The notes: generated by a model not told the origin, from the letters alone. A stretch of 9,427 nt of DNA from an uncultured Clostridia bacterium (GCA_947626155.1 CANQRC010000035.1:1-9427); one strand, 5' to 3'; positions 1 to 8,027 are shown, numbered from the stretch's first letter. Made by a program: numbers and translations.

Positions 1-1771
1 ATTTTTGAAGTTCCTTTATCTCGTCCTTAGTTTTGCAGATGATTGCAATTGACTGCCCCTTAAACTTTTCACGCTTTTGCAAAATTTGTTCTATTGCATT
101 TGCGTAATTTCTAACCCTGAGGCACTCAACCTCTTCGCCGTTTCGATTTACGTTGTCGGCGATGTGATGCCCGAGAATTTTTTGTGAAAAGACAGAAATT
201 TGCAGCGTGCTTCTGTAAGACTTTGTCAGGTGCTTCACTTTTGACTTGGTTTGCCTTGCCAAAGTTTTGAGGTAGGTGACGGGCAGCGTTCTGTCAATGC
301 TTTGGTTTATGTCTCCCAAATAAAGTTTTGCGCACTTCCAAATTTTTTCGAAGAGGTAGAAGTGGCAAGGGGTGTAGTCCTGCATCTCGTCCACAATGAC
401 ATATTTTGCGTCAAAGTTGCTTTTGAGCGACAGCAAATTTTCTTTAATCAGCAAAATAGGCGCAATGTCATATGCTCCAATTTTTCCCACTTCCTCAATT
501 TCCAAACTTTGGAGAAACAAATTGTAAATTTTCAGCAAATCTGTGGTTAAAAAGTTGTTGTATAAAAGTTTTTTTGCTCTTTTTTGCAAATCTGCGTGGC
601 GGGAGCGAGGAATGGAAAATTTTTCGGTGATATACTCAGAAAGAACGTCAATTCTCTTGTAAATTGGCAAGTTTTTCATTCGGTTGAAGTAAATGTCAGA
701 AATTTCCTCTTTTGTGACAACAACATCTCCCCACGCCATGGTTTTTGGAATGAACAAATTGCAAATATTGTTATTCAAAAACTTTTTGAGGTCATTTAGG
801 AACTCAAAACTCGATTTTATTGCAATATTTTCAAAATCTTTTTGATTTTGCTTGCCAATAACCCTTTCAAGCATTTCTTCTCGCGTTTCAAATTCCTCGC
901 CAAGCAGCCTCTTTGCAATTTCTCCAAAAGTGGTTGTGAAAGGTTTTTCTTCGCCCAAAGATGGCAAGACATCGTTTATATAGTCGGCAAAAATCTCTGA
1001 GGGAGACAAAATCAAGATGTCTTCGCTTTTCAATTGGTTTCGATATTTATATAAAAGATAAGAAACGCGGTGCATGGCAATGGAGGTTTTTCCCGAACCT
1101 GCAACGCCTTGCACAATTGTGTTTTCAAAATCTTCTGCGCGAATAAGTACATTTTGTTCTTTTTGAATGGTCGAGACAATTTCGTGCATCTTTGAGGACG
1201 CGTTTTTGGACAGTGTCTCCATCAAAATGTCGTCGTCAATGACCATATTGCTGTCTATATAATAAGAAAGCGCCTTGTTTTCAATTTTAAACTGTCTTTT
1301 TAGGCTGACTTCGCCCTCGATGTTGCCGTCGGGGCAGGAGTAGGAGTTTTTTCCAATGTGGTCGTCATAATAAAGCGAGCAAATGTCCGCGCGCCAGTCA
1401 TACACCAAAATGTCTTCCTTGTCCTGAACAATTCCAAGGCCAACATAATAAGGCTTTGGCTGCAATTCGCCCTTTCCTTTAAAGTCGAAGCGGCCAAAAT
1501 AAGGATTTGAGGATTGTTTTGTCAGCCTTTTTATCTCTTTTGAAAACAGGTCATTCTGATTTTCCAAGTTTTCAATTTGCAAATTAACTTCGGCAAGTTC
1601 GTCACTGCCGTTGTTTATGTCATAAAAGTTTTCTGCAAAATAATTTTTTTGTTGGCGTATTTTTTCTTGGTTATTTTTAATTTTTTTGGTGTTTTGTGCC
1701 TTTAAAACATCAATTTTTTCAAAAACTTGCTTTAAATAACCCTTTTCTTGTTCTAAAACCCTTTTGTCCAT
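1..1771 (-). CDS. HelD-like DNA helicase / RNA polymerase recycling ATPase (3' end outside window)
   Basis: This open frame of 590 codons runs off the left edge, so the C-terminal part is missing. Residues 1-85 are charged and heptad-like, fitting the N-terminal coiled-coil arm of HelD. Residues 91-96 (YFGRFD) and the block around 109-137, with YDWRADICSLYYD, match the HelD family signature. UvrD/Rep-type ATPase motifs follow: Walker A GVAGSGKTS at 222-230 (K228), motif II VIVDEMQDYTP at 458-468, GDINQSID at 486-493 and SYRST at 518-522. In Bacillus, HelD binds RNA polymerase and uses ATP to release it from nucleic acid; that role here is inferred from family membership. The ATG at 1771 has AAGGAGG six bases upstream. 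It lies 26 bp after gyrA on the same strand, so it is probably cotranscribed. Full family members are roughly 700-780 residues. A generic UvrD-like helicase is the alternative, but the DWRA block favours HelD. Confidence 0.9.
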   Translation of the reverse strand, partial: MDKRVLEQEKGYLKQVFEKIDVLKAQNTKKIKNNQEKIRQQKNYFAENFYDINNGSDELAEVNLQIENLENQNDLFSKEIKRLTKQSSNPYFGRFDFKGKGELQPKPYYVGLGIVQDKEDILVYDWRADICSLYYDDHIGKNSYSCPDGNIEGEVSLKRQFKIENKALSYYIDSNMVIDDDILMETLSKNASSKMHEIVSTIQKEQNVLIRAEDFENTIVQGVAGSGKTSIAMHRVSYLLYKYRNQLKSEDILILSPSEIFADYINDVLPSLGEEKPFTTTFGEIAKRLLGEEFETREEMLERVIGKQNQKDFENIAIKSSFEFLNDLKKFLNNNICNLFIPKTMAWGDVVVTKEEISDIYFNRMKNLPIYKRIDVLSEYITEKFSIPRSRHADLQKRAKKLLYNNFLTTDLLKIYNLFLQSLEIEEVGKIGAYDIAPILLIKENLLSLKSNFDAKYVIVDEMQDYTPCHFYLFEKIWKCAKLYLGDINQSIDRTLPVTYLKTLARQTKSKVKHLTKSYRSTLQISVFSQKILGHHIADNVNRNGEEVECLRVRNYANAIEQILQKREKFKGQSIAIICKTKDEIKELQK

Positions 1772-1797
1772 GGCACTCCTCCTTGTGGGTGATGAGT

Positions 1798-4359
1798 TTA
1801 TTCTTCTTCTGGGGTTAAGGTTGCCTCTGGCTCAGCGCTTTCCACATTTTCGCTAACTTCGCCCTCAACATTTTCAGTTGCAACTTCCTCATCTTCCTCT
1901 TTTGCAGTTAAGGCTACACTTGTTATTTTTGAGCCGTTTTTAAGCTTCATAATTCTAACGCCTTGGCTCACTCTTGAAAATTTGCTTATTCCGCTTACAG
2001 GCGTGCGGATGATGACTCCGCCGTCGGTGATAGCCAAAAGGTCAAGTTCGCCCTCAATTTGCTTCATGGCAACAAGTTTTCCGGTTTTTTCTGTGAAAAT
2101 TCCGGCTTTAACGCCCATTCCGCCGCGTTGTTGAAGCCTAAATTCATCAACAGGGGTAAGTTTTCCATAGCCCGTTTCGGAAATGGTGAGAATTTCTGAG
2201 CCTTCATGCACAATTGCCATGTCCACAACAAAATCAGAGTTTGACAGTTTCACACTTCTCACGCCTTGGCTGTCTCTGCCCACAAGACGAACGTCCGTCT
2301 CGTTGAAGCGGATGCATTTGCCCTCGTGCGTTCCAATTAAAATGTCGTCGCGGCCATTTGTGATGTCCACGCCAATAAGTTCGTCGCCGTCGTTAAGTTT
2401 AACGGCAATTTTTCCAACTTTTCTTATGTTTTCATATTCCGAAAGAGGGGTCTTTTTGATAAGGCCGCCTTTGGTTGCCATAATAAGGTTTCCTTTCATC
2501 TCTCCTCTAACAGGAATGATTGTATTCACTTTTTCGCCGAGGCTAAGCTGCAACAAATTGATTATTGCGCGGCCCTTTGCCTGCCTTTGAGCTTCTGGAA
2601 TTTCATACGCTTTTGCGCTGTAAACCTTCCCAAGATTTGTAAAGAACAAAAGTGTGTCGTGCGTTGAGGTGACAAACATCTTCTCAACATAATCTTCGTC
2701 CTTTGTCTTGTGGGCGGTTATTCCAACGCCGCCGCGGTGCTGAGCCTTATATTCGTCAGTGCCCATTCTCTTGATGTATCCAAGGTGGGTCATTGAAATA
2801 ATAACGTCCTCTTCGGCAATTAGGTCTTCAAGGTCAATTCCGCCAAGGTCCATGCTGATTTCCGTTCTTCTCTCGTCGCCAAATTCTTGTTTAACCGCCT
2901 CGAGGTCATCTCTAACAATTTTCAGTACTCTCGCAGGCTTGTCCAAAATGTCTTTGAAGTCGGCAATTTGCGCTTCCAACTCGGCAAGTTCCTCGTTAAG
3001 TTTTTCAACTTCAAGGCTGGTCAGTTTTGAAAGCCTCATTTCCAAAATGGCGTTTGCTTGAATTTCGTCAAGCTCAAAATTTGTGGTCAAATTTATGGCA
3101 GCATCTTGCTTGTCTTTGGAATTTTTGATGACTTTAATAACTTCGTCAATGCTTGCAAGCGCAATTACAAGCCCTTTTACAATGTGTTCTCTCTCTTCCG
3201 CTTTTTTAAGGTCATAGCGCGTCTTTCTAACGGTGACTTCTTTTTGATGTTCCAAATAATAGTAAAGCATCTCTTTAAGGTTTAACACTTTTGGCTCGCC
3301 GTTCACAAGCGCAAGCATAATTATGCCGCTGCTTTGTTGAAGCATGGTGTGTTTGTATAAAAGATTCAGCACAACTTGTGCGTTTGCGTCTTTTTTGATG
3401 TCAACAACAACTCTTAATCCGTCGCGGTCACTTTCATCTCTAAGGTCGCTTATGCCGTCAAGTTTTTTGTTCTTGACAAGGTCGGCAATTTGCGCCACAA
3501 AGCGCGCCTTGTTCACGCCATAAGGAAGTTCTGTAATAAGAATTCTTTGCCTGCCGGATGCGGTTTCGTCAATTTCGGCTCTTCCGCGCACAAGAATTCC
3601 GCCGCGGCCGGTTTTGTAGGCGTGCTTAACCGCCGTTCTGCCCATGATAATTCCGCCGGTTGGGTAGTCAGGGGCAGGGATGATTTTAATAAGGTCGTCA
3701 ATGTCAATTTCTGGGTTGTCAATCAGCGCCTGAACGCCGTTTATAACCTCGGTGAGGTTGTGAGGAGGGATGTTTGTTGCCATTCCCACCGCAATTCCGT
3801 CTGCGCCGTTCACCAAAAGGTTTGGAAATCTTGATGGAAGCACAGTTGGCTGCATCAAGGTGTCGTCAAAGTTTGGATACATATCCACGGTTTCTTTTTC
3901 AATGTCCTGAAGCATCAGCCCAGCAATTTTTGAAAGCCTTGCCTCAGTGTAACGCATGGCGGCGGCAGGGTCTCCATCCACTGAGCCGAAGTTTCCATGC
4001 CCGTCAACAAGAGGATAACGAATAGAGAAGTCTTGGGCAAGACGAACAAGGGCGTCATAAATTGAACTGTCTCCGTGAGGGTGATATTTACCCATAACTT
4101 CACCGACAATTCTGGCACTTTTCTTGTGAGGCTTATCAAAGAAGTTGTTCAGTTCGCCCATAGAGTACAAAATCCTTCTGTGAACCGGCTTCAATCCGTC
4201 GCGAACGTCAGGAATGGCACGGCTGACGTTCACCGCCATGGCATAGGCTATAAAGGACTTTTTCAGCTCTCCAACAACTTCAATTGGTTGAACCTTTTCC
4301 TTTTCCAAAATTTCTCTCAAATTTTGTCTGTTTAATTCGTTGTCTTTTTTACTACTCAT
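1798..4359 (-). CDS. gyrA: DNA gyrase subunit A
   Basis: This is the 853-residue DNA-cleaving subunit of gyrase, which introduces negative supercoils as an A2B2 complex. The N-terminal breakage-reunion domain carries the catalytic tyrosine Y137 in AAAMRYTEARLS. The quinolone-resistance region HPHGDSSIYD has S98 and D102, equivalent to E. coli S83 and D87, so it is of the sensitive type. A coiled-coil tower region (about 370-480) precedes the six-bladed C-terminal DNA-wrapping domain (about 510-820), with repeated blade motifs such as RDSQGVRSVKL and RVSQGVRIMKL. The GyrA-box at 540-546 reads QHRGGVG, with Val at the position normally Arg or Lys. The protein ends in a Glu-rich tail of about 35 residues. 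The start codon overlaps the stop of the upstream MazG-like gene (ATGA), and AAAGGA lies seven bases before it. ParC is the alternative, but the gyrB neighbour, the recognisable box and the full-length wrapping domain favour GyrA. Confidence 0.97.
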   Translation of the reverse strand: MSSKKDNELNRQNLREILEKEKVQPIEVVGELKKSFIAYAMAVNVSRAIPDVRDGLKPVHRRILYSMGELNNFFDKPHKKSARIVGEVMGKYHPHGDSSIYDALVRLAQDFSIRYPLVDGHGNFGSVDGDPAAAMRYTEARLSKIAGLMLQDIEKETVDMYPNFDDTLMQPTVLPSRFPNLLVNGADGIAVGMATNIPPHNLTEVINGVQALIDNPEIDIDDLIKIIPAPDYPTGGIIMGRTAVKHAYKTGRGGILVRGRAEIDETASGRQRILITELPYGVNKARFVAQIADLVKNKKLDGISDLRDESDRDGLRVVVDIKKDANAQVVLNLLYKHTMLQQSSGIIMLALVNGEPKVLNLKEMLYYYLEHQKEVTVRKTRYDLKKAEEREHIVKGLVIALASIDEVIKVIKNSKDKQDAAINLTTNFELDEIQANAILEMRLSKLTSLEVEKLNEELAELEAQIADFKDILDKPARVLKIVRDDLEAVKQEFGDERRTEISMDLGGIDLEDLIAEEDVIISMTHLGYIKRMGTDEYKAQHRGGVGITAHKTKDEDYVEKMFVTSTHDTLLFFTNLGKVYSAKAYEIPEAQRQAKGRAIINLLQLSLGEKVNTIIPVRGEMKGNLIMATKGGLIKKTPLSEYENIRKVGKIAVKLNDGDELIGVDITNGRDDILIGTHEGKCIRFNETDVRLVGRDSQGVRSVKLSNSDFVVDMAIVHEGSEILTISETGYGKLTPVDEFRLQQRGGMGVKAGIFTEKTGKLVAMKQIEGELDLLAITDGGVIIRTPVSGISKFSRVSQGVRIMKLKNGSKITSVALTAKEEDEEVATENVEGEVSENVESAEPEATLTPEEE
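4356..4359 (-). other. ATGA stop/start overlap coupling MazG-like gene to gyrA
   Basis: Read on the minus strand, 4359-4356 is ATGA. ATG (4359-4357) starts gyrA and TGA (4358-4356) ends the MazG-like gene. Such overlaps commonly let a terminating ribosome restart on the next gene, so gyrA translation probably depends partly on translation of the MazG-like gene. Confidence 0.85.
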
Positions 4360-4703
4360 TTCTTTTTCCTTTCAACATCTAAATTCATGTTTTTCTGTTT
4401 TACTCTTTCTTTTCCTCTTGCAATCTTAAATTCTTTAACTTCTTTCACCTTGTCCCAGAGGTTGAACATAAACTTTATCTCTTCTGTGGCAACTTCAACA
4501 TCTGCAATTTCCTCTGCAATGTCGTCAATAAGTTTTTGTTTTTCCGTTTCGGAAGCGTTTTCTCTTTTTCTAATAAATTTTGTCAGCGCTTTTGTAAGTT
4601 CGCTCATTTCTTCAAACACAAAAAGATATTGCGTTTGCTCTCCAAAAGTTTCCAAAAAGTTTTTGTAAATACTTTCGTCTCGTGGCGTTTCTTTCTTTTT
4701 CAT
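4356..4703 (-). CDS. MazG-like all-alpha NTP pyrophosphohydrolase
   Basis: This small protein of 115 residues lies between gyrB and gyrA. It carries the metal-binding pattern of the all-alpha NTP pyrophosphatase (MazG/dUTPase-like) superfamily: E32-x-x-E35 in FEEMSEL and E65-x-x-D68 in EEIADVEV, in two predicted helices. Family members hydrolyse (d)NTPs to the monophosphate and pyrophosphate, often as house-cleaning of non-canonical nucleotides; the substrate here is unknown. The C-terminus is rich in Lys and Arg (ERVKQKN...ERKKK). I place the start at the ATG at 4703 rather than the upstream in-frame ATG at 4724, because AAGGAG sits six bases before 4703, overlapping the gyrB stop, whereas 4724 lies inside gyrB. 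The TGA stop overlaps the gyrA ATG, which suggests translational coupling. Fold assignment is fairly secure; the biological role is not. Confidence 0.75.
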   Translation of the reverse strand: MKKKETPRDESIYKNFLETFGEQTQYLFVFEEMSELTKALTKFIRKRENASETEKQKLIDDIAEEIADVEVATEEIKFMFNLWDKVKEVKEFKIARGKERVKQKNMNLDVERKKK

Positions 4704-4713
4704 TTTTCTCTCC

Positions 4714-6705
4714 TTAAACGTCAAGTTCCGTTACAAGGGTGGCGTTTTCTTCAATGAATTTTCTTCTCAAATCAACATCCTCGCCCATAAGTTCGGTGAA
4801 CACTCTGTCCGCCTCAATGGCGTCTTCCATTGTTATCTTCAAAAGGATGCGGTGTTCTGGGTTCATGGTTGTTTCCCAAAGTTGTTCTGGGTTCATTTCG
4901 CCAAGACCTTTATATCTCTGCAAGGTTGTGCCTTTTCTGCCGTTTTCGTCAAACCACTTGTTTAGTTCGTCGTCTGTGTAGAAATAAAAATCCTCTTTGC
5001 CGCGGCTGACCTTATAAAGTGGTGGCTGTGCGGCGTAAACGTGGCCGTTTTCAATAAGTGGCCTCATGAAGCGGAAGAAGAATGTGAGAAGCAAAATCCT
5101 GATGTGCGAGCCGTCAACATCGGCATCGCTCATGCAGATGATTTTGTTGTAACGCAGTTTGCTTTCGTCAAAATCGTTTCCCGTTCCAGCGCCAAAGGCT
5201 GTTATCATAGCGCGAATTTCGGCGTTTTCCAAAATTCGGTTAAGCCTTGCCTTTTCAACGTTCAAAATTTTTCCTCTAAGAGGAAGAATGGCCTGAAATC
5301 TTCTGTCACGGCCTTGTTTTGCAGAGCCGCCAGCCGAATCTCCCTCCACAATATAAATCTCACAAAGCGAGCTGTCTCTTTCAGAGCAGTCGGCAAGTTT
5401 CCCGGGCAGGGTGGTGCTTTCAAGCGCGCCTTTTCTTCGGGTGAGTTCTCTTGCGTTTCTTGCCGCGTCACGGGCGCGTTGGGCGGTGATGGACTTCATG
5501 ATAAGTTCTCTTGCCTCATTTGGATGTTCTTCCAAATAGTCGCCAAAAGCCTCTTGCATTGCCTTGTAGACAATTGTTCTCATTTCGCTGTTGCCAAGTT
5601 TGGTTTTTGTTTGGCCCTCAAACTGAGGCTCACGAAGTTTAACAGAAATAATGGCGGTTATTCCCTCGCGGCAGTCCTCGCCGGAGAGTTTTTCCGTCTC
5701 TTTGATGATTTTGTTTTTAACGGCATAGTCATTTATAACCTTCGTAAGGGCGTTTTTAAAGCCGTCAAGGTGAGTTCCGCCCTCTTCTGTGTTGATGTTG
5801 TTTGCGTAGGCGTTTATGATTTCGTTGTAACTATCGTTGTATTGGAAGCAAACTTCAATTTCGTTTACAACTTCGCCTTTGTCGTTGTGGTTGAACTTGT
5901 TGAAGTAAACAGGATAAGAAAGCAGAGTTTGTTTGTTTTGATTTAGGTAGTTTACAAACTCCACAATTCCGCCTTTGAACTCAAAAACATCTTTTCTTTC
6001 CTGTCCAACTCTTCTGTCTTCCAAGGTTATGACAAGGCCCTTGTTCAAAAAAGCAATTTCGCGGAAGCGGTTTTTGAGGGTGTCATAATTAAACTCAATG
6101 GTCTCAAAAATTTCGTCGTCAGGGTAGAAGGTTATGGTTGTGCCGGTTCTGTCGGTGCTGCCAACAACTTTAAGAGGATAAAGCGCCTTTCCGCGTGAAA
6201 ATTCCATTGTGTGGTGTTTGCCGTTTTGATAGATGTCAGCAATAAGTTTTGTTGAAAGCGCGTTTACGCAGGAAACGCCCACGCCGTGCAGACCGCCGGA
6301 AATTTTGTAGCCCTCGCCACCAAACTTTCCGCCTGCGTGAAGTTTTGTCAAAACAACTTCAACCGCGCTTTTGCCCTCTTTGGCAATAATTCCTGTTGGA
6401 ATGCCGCGGCCGTTGTCAGAAACGGTGCAAGAGCCGTCTTCGTTTATGATGACGTCAATCTTGGTGCAGTAGCCCGCTAGTGCCTCATCAATAGAGTTGT
6501 CCACCACTTCTTGAACAAGGTGGTGAAGGCCATGGGCGTCGGTTGAGCCAATATACATTCCAGGGCGTTTGCGGACAGGTTCAAGCCCTTCCAAAACCTG
6601 AATGTCGCTTGCGTCATATTTCACACTTTTGGTGAGTTTTTCTTTTTCTTCGGCGCTGTTTTCAGCGTCGGTGAGATTTGTTTTTACGTCTTCTTCGTTT
6701 TCCAT
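4714..6705 (-). CDS. gyrB: DNA gyrase subunit B
   Basis: This is the 663-residue ATPase subunit of gyrase. The GHKL ATPase domain shows EVVDNSIDEALAG (catalytic E66, Mg-binding N70), DNGRGIP (D97 to P103) and the lid GYKISGGLHGVG (132-143). The transducer carries QTKTK with Q365 and K367. The TOPRIM domain has EGDSAGG at 454-460 and SDADVDG at 526-532, and the tail has QRYKGLGEMNPEQLWETTM. NVEKAR after LPLRGKIL is typical of GyrB rather than ParE. It has the short Gram-positive form without the proteobacterial insertion. An acidic, probably disordered extension of about 27 residues precedes the conserved start of the domain. The ATG at 6705 has AAAGGA about twelve bases upstream, a somewhat long spacing. 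It is the first gene of a four-gene operon and is divergent from the Fic gene. Y133 corresponds to E. coli Y109, the residue AMPylated by FicT toxins. Confidence 0.98.
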   Translation of the reverse strand: MENEEDVKTNLTDAENSAEEKEKLTKSVKYDASDIQVLEGLEPVRKRPGMYIGSTDAHGLHHLVQEVVDNSIDEALAGYCTKIDVIINEDGSCTVSDNGRGIPTGIIAKEGKSAVEVVLTKLHAGGKFGGEGYKISGGLHGVGVSCVNALSTKLIADIYQNGKHHTMEFSRGKALYPLKVVGSTDRTGTTITFYPDDEIFETIEFNYDTLKNRFREIAFLNKGLVITLEDRRVGQERKDVFEFKGGIVEFVNYLNQNKQTLLSYPVYFNKFNHNDKGEVVNEIEVCFQYNDSYNEIINAYANNINTEEGGTHLDGFKNALTKVINDYAVKNKIIKETEKLSGEDCREGITAIISVKLREPQFEGQTKTKLGNSEMRTIVYKAMQEAFGDYLEEHPNEARELIMKSITAQRARDAARNARELTRRKGALESTTLPGKLADCSERDSSLCEIYIVEGDSAGGSAKQGRDRRFQAILPLRGKILNVEKARLNRILENAEIRAMITAFGAGTGNDFDESKLRYNKIICMSDADVDGSHIRILLLTFFFRFMRPLIENGHVYAAQPPLYKVSRGKEDFYFYTDDELNKWFDENGRKGTTLQRYKGLGEMNPEQLWETTMNPEHRILLKITMEDAIEADRVFTELMGEDVDLRRKFIEENATLVTELDV

Positions 6706-6743
6706 AATGGCAATATTTCCTTTATAATATATAAATATACTAT

Positions 6744-6772
6744 ATTATAACATATATATAGAAAAAAGCCAA
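6744..6772 (-). promoter_or_regulatory. gyrB operon promoter (extended -10)
   Basis: On the minus strand, TTGGCT (6772-6767, 4 of 6 matches to the -35 consensus) is followed after 17 bases by TATAAT (6749-6744). TG lies one base upstream of the -10, giving the extended form TGTTATAAT. Transcription would start near 6737, leaving a leader of about 31 bases before the gyrB ATG. The stretch 6720-6760 is almost purely A/T. Gyrase promoters in other bacteria are turned up by loss of supercoiling through the -10 region and the sequence just after it; whether that applies here is inference. Confidence 0.7.
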
Positions 6773-6827
6773 GCGTTCAAACACAATATTTTGTAGTTTT
6801 TTTAATATTTTTTTGGCAAAAACTTCC

Positions 6828-6856
6828 TTGACAAAGGCGCGGGAGTGGTGTATAAT
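6828..6856 (+). promoter_or_regulatory. fic promoter, perfect sigma-A consensus
   Basis: TTGACA (6828-6833) and TATAAT (6851-6856) are separated by exactly 17 bases, a perfect vegetative promoter. The expected start point, seven bases after the -10, is the A at 6863, the first base of the proposed fic ATG. The -35 lies 55 bp from the -35 of the divergent gyrB promoter, so a regulator bound between them could affect both. Confidence 0.85.
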
Positions 6857-6862
6857 CATTGC

Positions 6863-7999
6863 ATGAACAAAGGAAAAGTAAAAACAAGAATTTCACAAGA
6901 AGAGGAAAGGGCTTTGGCGTTTGCCAGCCGTTTTTCCAGACTTTCAAATTCGCTAAGAAGCGAGGAAGGGCTTAGGGTGGCATCTCAAAAGGGACAAACC
7001 CATTGGATAAACCCAAAAAGCAAGCACGGAATAAAAGAGAGCAACTTTTATTCTTTTGACCAAATTGATTATTCCGAGCTTCAAACCTTTTTAAATCAGA
7101 TTTATGAAAAGGAAGAAAGGCTTAGGGCGCTTGGATATGATATGCACGGCGTGAAAAGTTTCAACCGCAATGTTTGGCTTGACCTCTCACGCGAGAGCAA
7201 CGCAATTGAGGGCATTTTGGATGATTTTTCATACTCTCTTTTGGATTTTCGAAACAAACTCAGAGGCTCAATAATCACAAATGGCGTCGCCGACGAGGGC
7301 AAAGACCCTTGGGATCTTTTTAGAAGCGCGCGAGAGCAACTTTTGGCGTTTAAACAAAAGAATGACTGCCTCATAATTGAGGGAAACAAGAAAAAGCATC
7401 AGCTAAGTTTTGCCACAATCAGCCATTTTGCGGCATTTAAATATGCTTATAACTGCTCAAAATATTTCAGGAACAGGGAAATAACTGCCGAAGACTTCTT
7501 CTCAATTCTTTTGAATGTGACTGCGCTGCTCTCAGACAGTGAAATTGTCAAAATGAGACAAGAGCCAATATATGTTTTTGGCGCGCCTTGGACGCCGGTT
7601 GGCTTTGAGCAGGTGCATGAGCGAATGAAAGGGCTTTCAAAGTGGGTGACTGACGAAAAACAAAGCGGCAGACTGCACCCAATTGAAGTTGCCGCGCTTT
7701 TCCATGCGGAATTTGTAAGAATTCACCCATTTATGGACGGAAACGGCAGAACTGGAAGAATTATGTCAAACTTCATCTTGATGTTGTGTGATATGCCAAC
7801 AATGTCAATTAAGGCGGGCGCAACAGAGCAGTATTTTGACGAAGTAAATCACGCCGTTATGACGCACGAGGCTGATGGGCTTATAAAGATGTTTTACAAC
7901 GCGGTTTATGACAGCGCCAAAAAGATTGACGAGTGCCTAGACTTCATAGAAAAAACCGAGAAGCCAACAAAACAGACTTCCGCCAAAACAAAAGAATAA
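6863..7999 (+). CDS. Fic family protein adenylyltransferase with N-terminal inhibitory helix
   Basis: This 378-residue Fic enzyme would transfer AMP (or a related group) from a nucleotide onto a hydroxyl side chain of a target protein. The core motif HPFMDGNGRTGR lies at 288-299 with catalytic H288, phosphate-binding N294 and R296/R299. A flap-like segment RQEPIYVFGAPW precedes it at 232-243. SNAIEG at 112-117 matches the (S/T)xxxE(G/N) inhibitory-helix motif, with E116 expected to block productive ATP binding. Its place N-terminal to the Fic core marks a class II, self-inhibited Fic. The upstream in-frame ATG at 6845 lies between the -35 and -10, so the ATG at 6863 is preferred. No ribosome binding site precedes it, suggesting leaderless translation; TTG at 6914, after AGAGGAAAGG, is an alternative start. 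No separate antitoxin gene is visible. Target unknown; divergent gyrB is an attractive candidate. Confidence 0.94.
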   Translation: MNKGKVKTRISQEEERALAFASRFSRLSNSLRSEEGLRVASQKGQTHWINPKSKHGIKESNFYSFDQIDYSELQTFLNQIYEKEERLRALGYDMHGVKSFNRNVWLDLSRESNAIEGILDDFSYSLLDFRNKLRGSIITNGVADEGKDPWDLFRSAREQLLAFKQKNDCLIIEGNKKKHQLSFATISHFAAFKYAYNCSKYFRNREITAEDFFSILLNVTALLSDSEIVKMRQEPIYVFGAPWTPVGFEQVHERMKGLSKWVTDEKQSGRLHPIEVAALFHAEFVRIHPFMDGNGRTGRIMSNFILMLCDMPTMSIKAGATEQYFDEVNHAVMTHEADGLIKMFYNAVYDSAKKIDECLDFIEKTEKPTKQTSAKTKE

Positions 8000-8001
8000 A
8001 A

Positions 8002-8027
8002 AAAACTGCTTGAAACATAGCAGTTTT
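8002..8027 (+). terminator. Hairpin terminator after fic, possibly bidirectional
   Basis: AAAACTGCT (8002-8010) pairs perfectly with AGCAGTTTT (8019-8027) around an eight-base loop, two bases after the fic stop codon. The T run is within the stem end and is followed by ATAATTT. Because the stem starts with A residues it could also act on the other strand. Confidence 0.7.

Noticed and set aside
251..1497. Several short open frames on both strands between 251 and 1497
   Set aside because: They lie inside the helicase frame, which is open from 1771 to the window edge and contains all its motifs; they have no family features or binding sites.
4054..4068. Quinolone-resistance mutation in gyrA
   Set aside because: The codons for the two key positions encode Ser98 and Asp102, the susceptible-type residues.
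5041..5946. A 301-codon plus-strand open frame inside gyrB
   Set aside because: It is antisense to the conserved TOPRIM and transducer regions of gyrB, has a low-complexity composition, and lacks a promoter or binding site of its own.
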